DNA of 64,000 nucleotides from Dehalococcoidia bacterium. Lineage in GTDB: Bacteria; Chloroflexota; Dehalococcoidia; Lucifugimonadales; UBA3495. The position numbers and the translations under genes are program-made. Numbering within the stretch: position 1 is the stretch's first letter; every line of letters begins with the position of its first letter. This document shows positions 35,523 through 44,272 of the stretch, piece by piece. Under the pieces are notes generated by a model. That model ran no database searches. It was not told the DNA's origin and saw only the letters and a list, made by a program, of their open reading frames with translations. Location of the stretch: assembly GCA_021295965.1 (NCBI GenBank), contig JAGWBI010000005.1:1340-65339 (forward strand). The letters run 5' to 3'.

Positions 35523-36317
35523 ATGCGTAACATTCCGAGGAACTCCTCAGAGCCAACCGAACTTACGACTTTGCGGCAGTCCGGCGATGAAGACTTCGGC
35601 CCGCTGGATGCGCCCTTGGATGCCATGTTCGAGGGAGTGTGTGCCTACTGTGAGCGCAAACCATTATGGCGGTCCCGGCAGGATGGAGTGGGAGCCGATG
35701 ATACTGACCTGCCGGACCGAGAGGGACTATTCTTCACTTGCGACCATGTTCGCCCCCGCCGATTGCTTTGCAATCCGGATCCTTCAGTGGGTCAATGTAC
35801 GGCTAAATCGCCACCCCATAGGTTCGATTGCGTGATCTACGATTGGCACAATTTGGTTTACGCCTGTCAACCGTGTAACGCAGTCAAGGGTGGGCAATGG
35901 CCAACGGATGGCGACGTAGCAGTCTCGTACATCAATCCGTGTGAGCATCCGGACAATCCTGCCGCGCCGAACCGGGTGTTCGAGTACGATCTGGACAGCG
36001 GCAGGCTCACCGTGCGTGGGGATGTGAGCGGTGTTCCCAGAGCCAACGCCGTTCAGACTATCCGAGACTTGGCCCTTAACGACCCGCGCGGCCGGATCGA
36101 AAAAACCAGTTACAGCGCCGGCGAACGGCGCATCAGTCTGGCTGAACTCCGCCTACGATGGGTCTCGGACTTGCGAAAAACCCTGGACATCATCGTAGAG
36201 GTTGCGCCTTCCACGCTTACTGACGTAGCCAGAGGGTTTGTCTCATCGGATGCGCGGTTCTCCTCCATCGCCCGGCAATTCGTCGAAGGGTCGAGGTACA
36301 GACACTATCTGACTTGA
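35523..36317 (+). CDS. ptuB: Septu-like HNH endonuclease PtuB (module 1)
   Basis: The 264-residue protein matches the PtuB/TIGR02646 plan: short N terminus (MRNIPRNSSEPTEL), zinc Cys pair CAYCERK, the HNH core CDHVRPRRL and a second Cys pair CQPCNAVKGG. It starts one base after the ptuA stop, so the two are coupled. In Septu, the PtuA ATPase controls a PtuB nuclease that is released or activated during infection. The gene is intact, unlike the second copy at 49018. Confidence 0.75.
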   Translation: MRNIPRNSSEPTELTTLRQSGDEDFGPLDAPLDAMFEGVCAYCERKPLWRSRQDGVGADDTDLPDREGLFFTCDHVRPRRLLCNPDPSVGQCTAKSPPHRFDCVIYDWHNLVYACQPCNAVKGGQWPTDGDVAVSYINPCEHPDNPAAPNRVFEYDLDSGRLTVRGDVSGVPRANAVQTIRDLALNDPRGRIEKTSYSAGERRISLAELRLRWVSDLRKTLDIIVEVAPSTLTDVARGFVSSDARFSSIARQFVEGSRYRHYLT

Positions 36318-36334
36318 TTTGCGTCTAACGCGGG

Positions 36335-36691
36335 CTAACCAATCGGCCGCGCAAAGCTTATCTCATGCCCATCCGGGTCGGTGATGTGATAGTAGCGCTC
36401 CCGCCAGGGCGCGTCGGCCGGCCGGGTGTCGGGTGAATATCCGGCGGCGATCATCCGGCTATGGTGGGCGTCCACGTCGTCCACGTACAGTATGCAACGC
36501 CCCCACCAGTGTACGTCGGCCTCGCGTTCCAGGATGAGGTTCAGATAGCCGTCGCCGACGCTGAGGGATGTGAAGGAGGCGTCCGGTCCGCCATATAGTA
36601 TCGGTATGCCAGCCCCACCGTGGTAGAAGGCCACCGAGTTGGCCATATCCTTCACGGCCAGCGTAATTGCGCTGATGCTCTGTACCGTCAT
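36335..36691 (-). CDS. VOC-family (glyoxalase-like) protein
   Basis: The 118-residue protein starts MTVQSISAITLAVKDMANSV and has LGLN-like beta-alpha repeats, with metal-ligand-like HWWGRCILYVDDVDAHH and a closing DPDGHEISFARP. These are marks of the vicinal oxygen chelate superfamily. GGAG stands about 9 bases before the ATG. It is divergent from larE; its substrate is unknown. Confidence 0.8.
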   Translation of the reverse strand: MTVQSISAITLAVKDMANSVAFYHGGAGIPILYGGPDASFTSLSVGDGYLNLILEREADVHWWGRCILYVDDVDAHHSRMIAAGYSPDTRPADAPWRERYYHITDPDGHEISFARPIG

Positions 36692-36760
36692 TATCGAATC
36701 TCCAAATCGGAATCGGACCTCGTTGTAGTAGAATGATGCAACACCGCACCGCAGTTTTAG

Positions 36761-37621
36761 ATGGATATTATGACAGAACCCCGACGCTCCCGTCCCGACG
36801 CTCCCCCTGATTGCCTGCCCCGGCTGGAATCCATTCTCCGGGAAATGCAGTCGGTGATCATAGCCTACTCCGGTGGCGTGGACAGCGCGCTCCTGGCGGT
36901 TGCCGCCCAGCGTGCGCTCGGACCCCGAGCTCTGGCCGTAACCGCCGTGTCGCCAGCCCTGGCCGCCCGCGATTTGGCCGACGCCGAAACCGTTGCCACG
37001 CAGTTCGGCATCAACCACCGGGTCATTCGCACCGAGGAATTGGAGCGGGAGGGCTACGTCGCCAACTCACCCCAAAGGTGCTACTTCTGCAAGACCGAGC
37101 TTTATGACCAATTGAGCTCGCTGGCTTCGGCCGAGGGCTACGCCTGGATCGCCAACGGCGCCAACACCGATGACCTGGGCGATTACCGCCCCGGCATGAC
37201 CGCCGCCGCCGAGCACAACATCCGCAGCCCCATGGTGGAGGCCGAGATGGACAAGGCCCAGGTGCGCGACGCCGCCCATTGGCTGGGCGTCCCTCTGTGG
37301 GACAAGCCAGCCCAGCCCTGCCTGTCCTCCCGCATCCCCTACGGCACGCCGGTCACCATAGAGTCCCTGGGTCGCATTGAGGCCGCCGAGGACATCCTGC
37401 GCGACCTGGGCCTCCGGGAAGTACGCGCTCGCCACCACGACAAGCTGTGCCGCATCGAGGTGGGCACGGACGAGATGGAGCTGGCCTTCGCCCACCGCGA
37501 TGAAATAACCCGACGGCTGAAAGCGTTGGGCTACCTGTGGGTGTCTCTGGATTTGAGCGGCCTCCGCTCCGGCAGCCTGAACGACGTGCTGCGGACTGAC
37601 GGCGCAAAGCAGCGGCGATGA
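36761..37621 (+). CDS. larE: ATP-dependent sacrificial sulfur transferase LarE
   Basis: LarE adds sulfur, by giving up its own cysteine sulfur, to the pyridinium precursor of the nickel-pincer cofactor of lactate racemase. The 286-residue protein has the PP-loop SGGVDSALLAVAA, AYSGG at the front, and the sacrificial Cys in QPCLSSRIPYG. It overlaps larC (ATGA). larA and larB are not in the window, so a lactate racemase or another pincer enzyme must be elsewhere. Confidence 0.92.
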   Translation: MDIMTEPRRSRPDAPPDCLPRLESILREMQSVIIAYSGGVDSALLAVAAQRALGPRALAVTAVSPALAARDLADAETVATQFGINHRVIRTEELEREGYVANSPQRCYFCKTELYDQLSSLASAEGYAWIANGANTDDLGDYRPGMTAAAEHNIRSPMVEAEMDKAQVRDAAHWLGVPLWDKPAQPCLSSRIPYGTPVTIESLGRIEAAEDILRDLGLREVRARHHDKLCRIEVGTDEMELAFAHRDEITRRLKALGYLWVSLDLSGLRSGSLNDVLRTDGAKQRR

Positions 37622-38847
37622 AAACCGCCTACATCCAGTCCGTCGGCGGCGCCAGCGGGGATATGCTCCTGGGCGCGCTGCTCGACGCTGGATTGCCTCT
37701 GGATGCCGTCCGTGACGCAATTGGCGCACTTGGCATCCCCGGCGTCGAGATAAGCGCAGCCGGCGAAAATCGCAACGAAGTGCGCGGTACCCGCGCCTTG
37801 GTGGACGTGTCCGCCGCGCCGCGTTACTCGCCGCAACAGATGTTGGACAGCGTGGCGAACGCGGCCGCACTGTCCGAGCGGATACGCGAACGGGCAACCG
37901 CCGTCCTTAACGCCCTGTTCGCCGCCGAGGCGCGAGTCCACGGGTCCGACCCGGATGAGATCCATCTGCACGAACTGGGCAGCGCCGACACGCTCGTGGA
38001 CGTGGTGGGCGTGGTTCACGGGCTGGAGGAACTGGGCATCCAGCGGGTCTATGCGTCCCCGCTGGTGCTGGGCGAGGCAACCGGCCCCCGGCGTCCGGGC
38101 GGCTACAGCAATCCTGCTCCGGCGACGCTGGAAATCATCGCGGCCGCCGGAGCGCCCGTCGCCCCGGAGCGTCCCTTCCACGCCAACGTCGGCGAGCTGA
38201 CGACACCCACCGGCGCGGCCCTGATCACCACCCTGGCCAGCGAGTTTCGCCAGCCGGCCATGACCCTGGACCGCATCGGTGTGGGCATCGGCGGCAAGAA
38301 CCCGCCGGCCTTCCCAAACGTGCTCCGCCTATGGCTGGGGGAGACCGCCCCGGTCATTGCGAGCGAAGCGCGGCAATCTCCGCCGGTCGCTCGCTGGCAG
38401 GACAACGTAATATTACTGGAAACCAACCTGGATGATGCCACCGGCGAGCAGCTGGGTTTCGCCATGGAACGCCTCTTCGAGGCTGGCGCGTTGGACGTGT
38501 GGCACACGCCGATCCAGATGAAGAAAAACCGCCCCGGCGTACTGCTCTCGGCATTGGGGCCCGGCGCGCTGGAAAGCAAGTTGGCCGAGGTCTTCCTGCG
38601 CGACACCCCAACCCTGGGCGTCCGCGTCCGCCCGGTGGGCCGCTACGTGGCGGAACGGGACGTCGTGACGTTGGAGACGGAGTACGGCCCAATGCGGGTG
38701 AAGCGCAAGTGGCTGGGAGGAGAGGTGGTCAGCGCGGCGCCGGAATACGAGGATGTTGCGGCGGCAGCCCGGGCGTCTGGGATCGGGTTTCAGGGGGTTG
38801 CGCGAAATATCGACCAGAGTACGAGCTGGGGCCTGTCGTCAAATTAA
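37618..38847 (+). CDS. larC: nickel pincer cofactor biosynthesis protein LarC, single-frame fusion
   Basis: LarC inserts nickel into the cofactor, using CTP. The 409-residue protein joins the LarC1 part (about 1-240; DMLLGALLDAGLP, LHELGSADTLVD and YSNPAPATLEI) to LarC2 (about 262-409; LLETNLDDATGEQLGFAMERL). In Lactobacillus the two parts are made by frameshifting; here they are in one frame. Between them, residues 246-256 (VIASEARQSP) are encoded by a palindromic repeat at 38353-38380. Confidence 0.9.
   Translation: MKTAYIQSVGGASGDMLLGALLDAGLPLDAVRDAIGALGIPGVEISAAGENRNEVRGTRALVDVSAAPRYSPQQMLDSVANAAALSERIRERATAVLNALFAAEARVHGSDPDEIHLHELGSADTLVDVVGVVHGLEELGIQRVYASPLVLGEATGPRRPGGYSNPAPATLEIIAAAGAPVAPERPFHANVGELTTPTGAALITTLASEFRQPAMTLDRIGVGIGGKNPPAFPNVLRLWLGETAPVIASEARQSPPVARWQDNVILLETNLDDATGEQLGFAMERLFEAGALDVWHTPIQMKKNRPGVLLSALGPGALESKLAEVFLRDTPTLGVRVRPVGRYVAERDVVTLETEYGPMRVKRKWLGGEVVSAAPEYEDVAAAARASGIGFQGVARNIDQSTSWGLSSN
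38353..38380 (+). repeat. REP-like element, family 3, inside larC
   Basis: GTCATTGCGAGCGAAGCGCGGCAATCTC is read in frame as VIASEARQS. A nearly identical copy in reverse stands at 45097-45124 and a long double copy at 46300-46408. It sits between the two domains of LarC and does not break the frame. Confidence 0.8.
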
Positions 38848-38874
38848 GTTGCCAAGCGTCAATCCGCCCCATGT

Positions 38875-38972
38875 CCGTCATTCCCGCGAAAGCGGGAATC
38901 CAGAATCGCCTGCTGTCGCAGAATGATCGGGGTTATGGAAACGCCTGGATTCCTGCGAAAGCAGGAATCCAG
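38875..38972. repeat. REP/MITE-like element, family 2 (copy C)
   Basis: CCGTCATTCCCGCGAAAGCGGGAA opens a hairpin, and CTGGATTCCTGCGAAAGCAGGAATCCAG (38945-38972) closes the element as a perfect palindrome. It is between larC and the convergent TRAP protein gene and shares its left end with copies A and B. Confidence 0.75.
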
Positions 38973-38992
38973 GGATAAATTGACGACACGCC

Positions 38993-41293
38993 CTAGTTGA
39001 TGTCCTCCGCCAGACCGTCGGCGCCGACTCTGACGCCGATGATGGGCGCGGCCTTCTCGTTGTAGATTTGCACGGCCTGGCTGTTGGGACCCCCGGTGCG
39101 CTCCACCCAACGGGGCAACACGTTGTTGCGGCCGGCCTGGAACAGGGCGTCCTGGATCTCCTGGGAGAACTCGATGTACTCCATGCCGCCCTCGGTGTTC
39201 TCGTCGATGCCCTCCTGGGCCCAGACGGTTTCCACCCACTCGCGAGAGGTGCTCTGGTGGCGCTCACCCTCCTCCCTGATGATGGCCTGGAGGTCGGCGG
39301 GAATGGCGTCCCAAACTTCCTTGTTCATGGTGATCCAGGTCACGCCGATGGCAACGATGGGGCCGACCATATAGTCGGTGACCTCGTACCAGCGCACGCC
39401 GGAGCCGCAGGTGCCGCAGGATACGGCGGCGTCCAGCACGCCGCGTTCCAAGGCGGTGTACACGTCGGCAAAGGCCATGAACTGCGGTTCGGCGCCCATG
39501 CCGTCCAGCAGGTCGCTGAGTACGGTGCTGTGGCTGCGGGTTTTCAGGTCCTCGAAGTCGGTCAGCGTCCTCAACTCTTTGGACGAAAAGTAGTAGTTGC
39601 TCTCGTAGTAGTTCTCCATGATGACGATGCCGTTGGACTGTTGCTCGATGATGCGGTGAACATCCTCCCGGGTGGCGTCGATGACGGCGAAGTTGGTTTC
39701 CGAGTCGGGGTACAGACCCCAGAGGTTGGCCATGTCGATGATGGGCAGGTCGCCGCCGATATAGCCGGAGTAGATTTCGGCCAGCTCCATGGTGCGGTCT
39801 TCAATGAGACGCAACGAGTCCGGGCCGGCCAGGCCCAGTTCGGGGAAGGAGCTGATCTGGAATTCAACCTGCCCCTCGGTGCGGTCGCGCACGCGCTCGA
39901 TGAAGCCGTCAATACCCTGCTCCTCCTCGGTGGAGTAGATCAGCGTGCAGGGGTTGCCGGTGCGGTTGATGCAGACCAGCTGGATTTCGATGTTCTCGCC
40001 CTGGGAAACCAGCTCGGTCTCCTTGGCCATCATCATGCCGTCCATGGCGTGGGCGGCGCCGTCGGGGCCGATGCTGACGCCAACGATGGGGCCCACTTTG
40101 TCGTTGTACAGTTTCACCGCCGCGCTGTCCGGCCCGCCGGTGCGCTGCACCCAGTTGGGCAGGATCACTTCCAGAGCGACCTCGCGCATCTTGGCCTGCA
40201 CCTCGTCGCTGAAGGGACGGTGGATCATTCCTGATTCCACGTTGGCCGTAACGCTGATCACGTTCCATTCTTCAATGAGCTTTTTACGGGCGAGTTCCTC
40301 GTATTCGCGGCCCACCTCCAGCGTGATCTGCTGGATATCGGGCGGCAGTTGCGCCCAGGCGTCGCCGCTCATGGTGTAGTAGGCCACCGCGACGGAACCG
40401 ACGATGGGGCCGTAGAGGTAGTCGGTCACCTCGTACCAGCGCTGGCTGTGTCCGGGTTCGCCGCCGGTCACGCCGCCGTCCAGCACGCCGCGCTCCAGGG
40501 CGGTGTACACGTCGGCGAAGGCCACGAACTGCCCTTCCGCGCCCAGGCCGGCCAGCAGGTCGCCGAGGATGGTGCTGTGCTGGCGGATCTTCTTGTTATC
40601 AAACTGGTCCAGCGAATCCAATTCTTCCCGGCTGAAAATGAACTGGTTGGGGTAGTACTGGCGCATGATGGGCTGGCCGCCGGTGGTCTCCTTGAGCACC
40701 GCAACCAGGTCCTCGTGGATGGCGTCGGTCAGCTCCAGGTGGGCCTCCTCGCTGGGGGACAGGCCCCAGAGATTGCCCACGTCCAGCAGCGGCAGATCCC
40801 CGCCCACGTATCCGCTATAGACCTCGGCGACTTCCAGAGTATTGTCCCCGATCAGGCGCAACGTGTCGCCGCCGGCGATGCCCAGCTCGGGGAACGACGA
40901 CAGCGTGAACTGCAACTGGCCGCCGGTGCGGCTCTCGATTTCGGGAATAAAGAAGCTGTTGACCAATTCACACGCGGCGACGTTGCGGTTGATGCAGACC
41001 AGCTGAAACTCGAAACTTTCGCCCTGGGTTTCCAGCTGGGTCTCCTGCGCCATGGCGGTGGTGGCCTGGGGCGCCGCCGTGGCAGCTTGACCACCGGTTG
41101 CCGGGGCGGTTCCGGCCGTGGCTGCGCCGCCGGTGGCTGCGCCGCCGGTGGCTGCGCCGCCGGCTGGTGTCTCGGGCGCGGGCTGCCCGCTGCCCCCGCA
41201 GGCCAACAGGGCAACAACCAGCGTGGCCAGCAGCGCGGGCAACAGGAATCTGATACCAGTCTTGCGGAATCGATCAGCAGTTGTCTTGCTCAT
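38993..41293 (-). CDS. double-domain TRAP substrate-binding lipoprotein (protein A)
   Basis: The 766-residue protein starts with a lipoprotein signal ending LLAC (Cys32), then a Gly/Ala/Thr/Pro-rich linker. Two DctP domains follow (about 90-415 and 435-766). Both contain VCINR, a following C, SSFPELG, YSG-Y-GGDLP and FADVYTALERGVLD. The second domain shows SCGTCG, absent in the first. Single DctP domains are the family norm, so this is an internal duplication. GGAGG stands 4 bases before the ATG. It probably binds an organic acid for the dctQM pair at 49816. Confidence 0.85.
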   Translation of the reverse strand: MSKTTADRFRKTGIRFLLPALLATLVVALLACGGSGQPAPETPAGGAATGGAATGGAATAGTAPATGGQAATAAPQATTAMAQETQLETQGESFEFQLVCINRNVAACELVNSFFIPEIESRTGGQLQFTLSSFPELGIAGGDTLRLIGDNTLEVAEVYSGYVGGDLPLLDVGNLWGLSPSEEAHLELTDAIHEDLVAVLKETTGGQPIMRQYYPNQFIFSREELDSLDQFDNKKIRQHSTILGDLLAGLGAEGQFVAFADVYTALERGVLDGGVTGGEPGHSQRWYEVTDYLYGPIVGSVAVAYYTMSGDAWAQLPPDIQQITLEVGREYEELARKKLIEEWNVISVTANVESGMIHRPFSDEVQAKMREVALEVILPNWVQRTGGPDSAAVKLYNDKVGPIVGVSIGPDGAAHAMDGMMMAKETELVSQGENIEIQLVCINRTGNPCTLIYSTEEEQGIDGFIERVRDRTEGQVEFQISSFPELGLAGPDSLRLIEDRTMELAEIYSGYIGGDLPIIDMANLWGLYPDSETNFAVIDATREDVHRIIEQQSNGIVIMENYYESNYYFSSKELRTLTDFEDLKTRSHSTVLSDLLDGMGAEPQFMAFADVYTALERGVLDAAVSCGTCGSGVRWYEVTDYMVGPIVAIGVTWITMNKEVWDAIPADLQAIIREEGERHQSTSREWVETVWAQEGIDENTEGGMEYIEFSQEIQDALFQAGRNNVLPRWVERTGGPNSQAVQIYNEKAAPIIGVRVGADGLAEDIN

Positions 41294-41356
41294 ACTCCCT
41301 CCGTTCGGCATATTGTCCGCCGCACTGGGCGGTAGCCGTGATTCAGACCGGACGCA

Positions 41357-41385
41357 AGTTTATTTCAGCGACATATTGTTGTCAA
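41357..41385 (-). promoter_or_regulatory. promoter of TRAP protein A
   Basis: On the minus strand TTGACA (41385-41380), 17 bases, TAAACT (41362-41357), 64 bases before the ATG at 41293. Confidence 0.6.
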
Positions 41386-41464
41386 AGGGCATTCCTTACA
41401 TCGCCAACAGGTCGTTTTGTTACGAAAACCGTAAATGTCGGAAACGAGACCCGCCACCAAAGAA

Positions 41465-41491
41465 GCGGGGCGGGTTCAGAACCCGCCCCGC
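41465..41491 (-). terminator. strong hairpin terminator after TRAP protein B
   Basis: Perfect 12-base arms GCGGGGCGGGTT and AACCCGCCCCGC with a 3-base loop lie 29 bases after the gene end. On the minus strand the hairpin is followed by TTCTTT. A closely similar hairpin stands at 54198-54225. Confidence 0.65.
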
Positions 41492-41519
41492 CGCATGACG
41501 TAAACTGTTGACCGAACGG

Positions 41520-44003
41520 TTACTCGGTGGCTGACGCCGTCCCGTCGGCGTTGATCTCCACCTTGACGATGGGCGCAACCAGTTCGTTGAACAGGACGGC
41601 AGCCTCAGAAGTGGGGCCGCCAACCCGGTCCACCCAGCCCGGCACCACGTTTTGGATGGCGGACTGGCGCTGAGCGTTCTGCATCTCTTCGGTGAACTCC
41701 ACCAGCTTCATGCCCTGTTCGATGTTCGAGTTGATCGCGTTGGGGGCGAAGTGCTCGAACAGCAACTGCCGGTTGAGGTAGGCGTGGCGCGCGCCCTCCT
41801 CCAGGATGATGTTCTGGAGGTCCTTGGGCATCTGGTTCCAGCGGTTTTCGCTGATGGAGAACCAGCTGTGTCCCACGGAGACGATGGGACCGACCAGGTA
41901 ATCGGCCACTTCGTACCAGCGCAGGCCGTGTCCGCAGGACCCGCAGGAGATGGCGCCGTCGATGACGCCCCGCTCCAGGGCGGTGTACACGTCGGCGAAG
42001 GCGATGAACTGGGGTTCGGCGCCCATGCCGGAGAGCAGGTCGCTCAACACGGTGCTGTGGCTGCGGACTTTGAGGCCCTGCAGGTCCTCCAGGCTGGCCA
42101 CGTTGGGCTTGGCGAAGATGTAGTTGTGGGCCGTCATCATGTAGGCCACCTGGATACCGCCGTTCTGTTCGGTAACCTCGGCCATCTTGGGCTGGATGGC
42201 GTCAATGACAGCCAGCTGAGCGGTCTGGGTGGGGTACAGGCCCCACAGGTTGCTCATGTCCATGATGGGGAAGTCGCCGCCCACGTAGCCGGAGTAAATC
42301 TGCGCGGAGTCCAGCGTACCGTCCTCGATGAGGCGCAGCGAGTCGGGCCCAGCGATGCCCAGTTCAGGGAAGGACGAGACTTCAAAGATTACCTGTCCAT
42401 TGGTCCGGCGCTTCACCCGTTCCACGAAGCCGATGTCCTCGGTCTCGGCGTAGTTGCCGATGGCCAGTCCGCAGTCAACCAGGGTCCGGTTGATGCAGGC
42501 CATCTGCATCTCAAACTGCTCTCCTTCCGTCACCAGGGGAGTCAGGTTGAAATTGATCCCGTCTTCCAGGCCACAGGACTTGCCCGACGGGCTGCCGCCG
42601 CCGTGGACATCTGGCACCGTTGCGGACGCCTCGCCGTCGCAACGCGTGGCGGCGATGGCTTCCTGGCCGCCGTTGGGAGAGTCGACGATGCTGATGCTCA
42701 CGTCGCCAACCTTCCGGTCACCGTCATCCATCATCATCGAGGCGGAGGTTTCGCTGGCGGTGCCATCGGGATTGATGACCACGCCGACAATGGGGCCAAC
42801 CTTTTCATTGAAGATGTTGACGCCTTCGGAGTTGGGGCCGCCGGCGCGCTGCACCCAGTTGGGAATGATCAGGTTCAGCGCGGTCTCACGCATCCTGGCC
42901 TTCACGTCGTCGGGGAAGTCGGAGTACTCCATTCCTTCCTCAACATTGAGGTTGATGCCGTCCGGATCCCATTGCTCTTTAAGCAGGCGCAGATTTTCGG
43001 CTTCGTATTCCTGGCCCACTTCCTTGAGAATGGCGCGGTTTTCGTCGGTCAGCTGGGCCCATTTTTCACCATTGACCGTGGTGTAGGTCACGCCGATGGA
43101 GCCGACGATGGGGCCGTACAGGTATTCGGTGACTTCATACCAGCGCTGTCCGTAACCGGGGGTCCCGCCGGTTACGCCGCCGTCCAGCACACCGCGTTCT
43201 AGAGCGGTGTACACGTCGGCGAAAGCGACGAACTGACCCTCGGCGCCGAGGCCGGCCAGCAGGTCGCCCAAAATAGTGCTGTGCTGGCGGATCTTCTTGG
43301 CATCAAAGGCGGGCAGGTCGGGCAGGGGTTCGCGGCTGAAGATGTACTGGTTGGGGTAGTAGTTGCGGAAGACCGGCTCGCCGCCGGTGGCATCGCGGAG
43401 GATACGGATCATATCCTCTTCAATGGCGTCGGTCAGCGCGAGGTGGGCGTCGTTGCTGGGGGACAGTCCCCACAGGTTGCCGACGTCGATCACCGGCAGG
43501 TCACCGCCGACGTATCCGGAGTAGATCTCCGCGAATTCCAGGGTGTGGTCTTCCACCAGGCGAATCGTGTCAGGACCGCCCAACCCCAGTTCGGGATACG
43601 AAGAGATTTCGATGGTCACCTCGCCGTTGGAGCGTTCCGCCACGCGAGGGGCGTAGAAGTCCCGAATGAGCTCACAGGGACGCAGGGAACGGTTGATGCA
43701 GACCACCTGGAGGGTGATGGCCTCCTGGACCTCCGGCGCCGGAATCGGAGTTTGCGTGGGAGGCACCGGGGTGGGTGTATTCTCCGGCCCGGTAGCGGCG
43801 GCCGGCGCCGTCTGACCGCCGGCTGCCGGGGTCGTTCCGCCGGTAGCGGCGCCAGGCTGCGTTTGCGCTGCCGGCTGCTCATCGCCGCCGCCTCCGCAAG
43901 CGGCCACGACCGTCATCAAAAGAGCAATGGCAACCATGGCGACCAGTGCTCTCCAGGGCAGGGACGCCCGCAGGTACGGGCGTGATCGGTACGAGTTCAG
44001 CAT
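41520..44003 (-). CDS. double-domain TRAP substrate-binding lipoprotein (protein B)
   Basis: The 827-residue protein is built like protein A: lipobox VVAAC (Cys36), a Pro/Ala/Thr linker, then DctP domain 1 (about 90-415) and domain 2 (about 505-827). The linker between them is longer and has two extra cysteines (RCDGEA and KSCGLEDG). Domain 2 contains SCGSCG. Each domain is closer to the same-numbered domain of protein A than to the other domain of its own protein. The ATG at 44003 follows AGGAT. It probably shares a substrate group with protein A. Confidence 0.85.
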   Translation of the reverse strand: MLNSYRSRPYLRASLPWRALVAMVAIALLMTVVAACGGGGDEQPAAQTQPGAATGGTTPAAGGQTAPAAATGPENTPTPVPPTQTPIPAPEVQEAITLQVVCINRSLRPCELIRDFYAPRVAERSNGEVTIEISSYPELGLGGPDTIRLVEDHTLEFAEIYSGYVGGDLPVIDVGNLWGLSPSNDAHLALTDAIEEDMIRILRDATGGEPVFRNYYPNQYIFSREPLPDLPAFDAKKIRQHSTILGDLLAGLGAEGQFVAFADVYTALERGVLDGGVTGGTPGYGQRWYEVTEYLYGPIVGSIGVTYTTVNGEKWAQLTDENRAILKEVGQEYEAENLRLLKEQWDPDGINLNVEEGMEYSDFPDDVKARMRETALNLIIPNWVQRAGGPNSEGVNIFNEKVGPIVGVVINPDGTASETSASMMMDDGDRKVGDVSISIVDSPNGGQEAIAATRCDGEASATVPDVHGGGSPSGKSCGLEDGINFNLTPLVTEGEQFEMQMACINRTLVDCGLAIGNYAETEDIGFVERVKRRTNGQVIFEVSSFPELGIAGPDSLRLIEDGTLDSAQIYSGYVGGDFPIMDMSNLWGLYPTQTAQLAVIDAIQPKMAEVTEQNGGIQVAYMMTAHNYIFAKPNVASLEDLQGLKVRSHSTVLSDLLSGMGAEPQFIAFADVYTALERGVIDGAISCGSCGHGLRWYEVADYLVGPIVSVGHSWFSISENRWNQMPKDLQNIILEEGARHAYLNRQLLFEHFAPNAINSNIEQGMKLVEFTEEMQNAQRQSAIQNVVPGWVDRVGGPTSEAAVLFNELVAPIVKVEINADGTASATE

Positions 44004-44077
44004 GGGCAATCCTCACGTTAACAGCATAGCGCTGCTGGCGTTTGCCAACAGCTCCAACGATAAAGTCTCAGCGAAAT

Positions 44078-44106
44078 ACGCTACCAGCGGTTTGGCATGA
44101 TGTCAA
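44078..44106 (-). promoter_or_regulatory. promoter of TRAP protein B
   Basis: On the minus strand TTGACA (44106-44101), 17 bases, TAGCGT (44083-44078), 75 bases before the ATG at 44003. The -10 is weak but the -35 is perfect. Confidence 0.45.
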
Positions 44107-44272
44107 CGATATTAAGGTATATCTGGAAGTGGTTTCCCTCCGTGTAATACGTTGCGATGTAGTTTGTCATTACTGGTCTTATTGACGCATTTATTGATCG
44201 TGGGACAAGAAACAATAAGGTAAAATCCGGGATTGGAATACAACAGGCTTCGGCAACGGGAGGAACTGGACC

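Noticed and set aside
38993-44003. Shared blocks of the two TRAP proteins as an assembly duplication
   Set aside because: The two genes differ throughout in sequence and linker length, so they are true paralogs.
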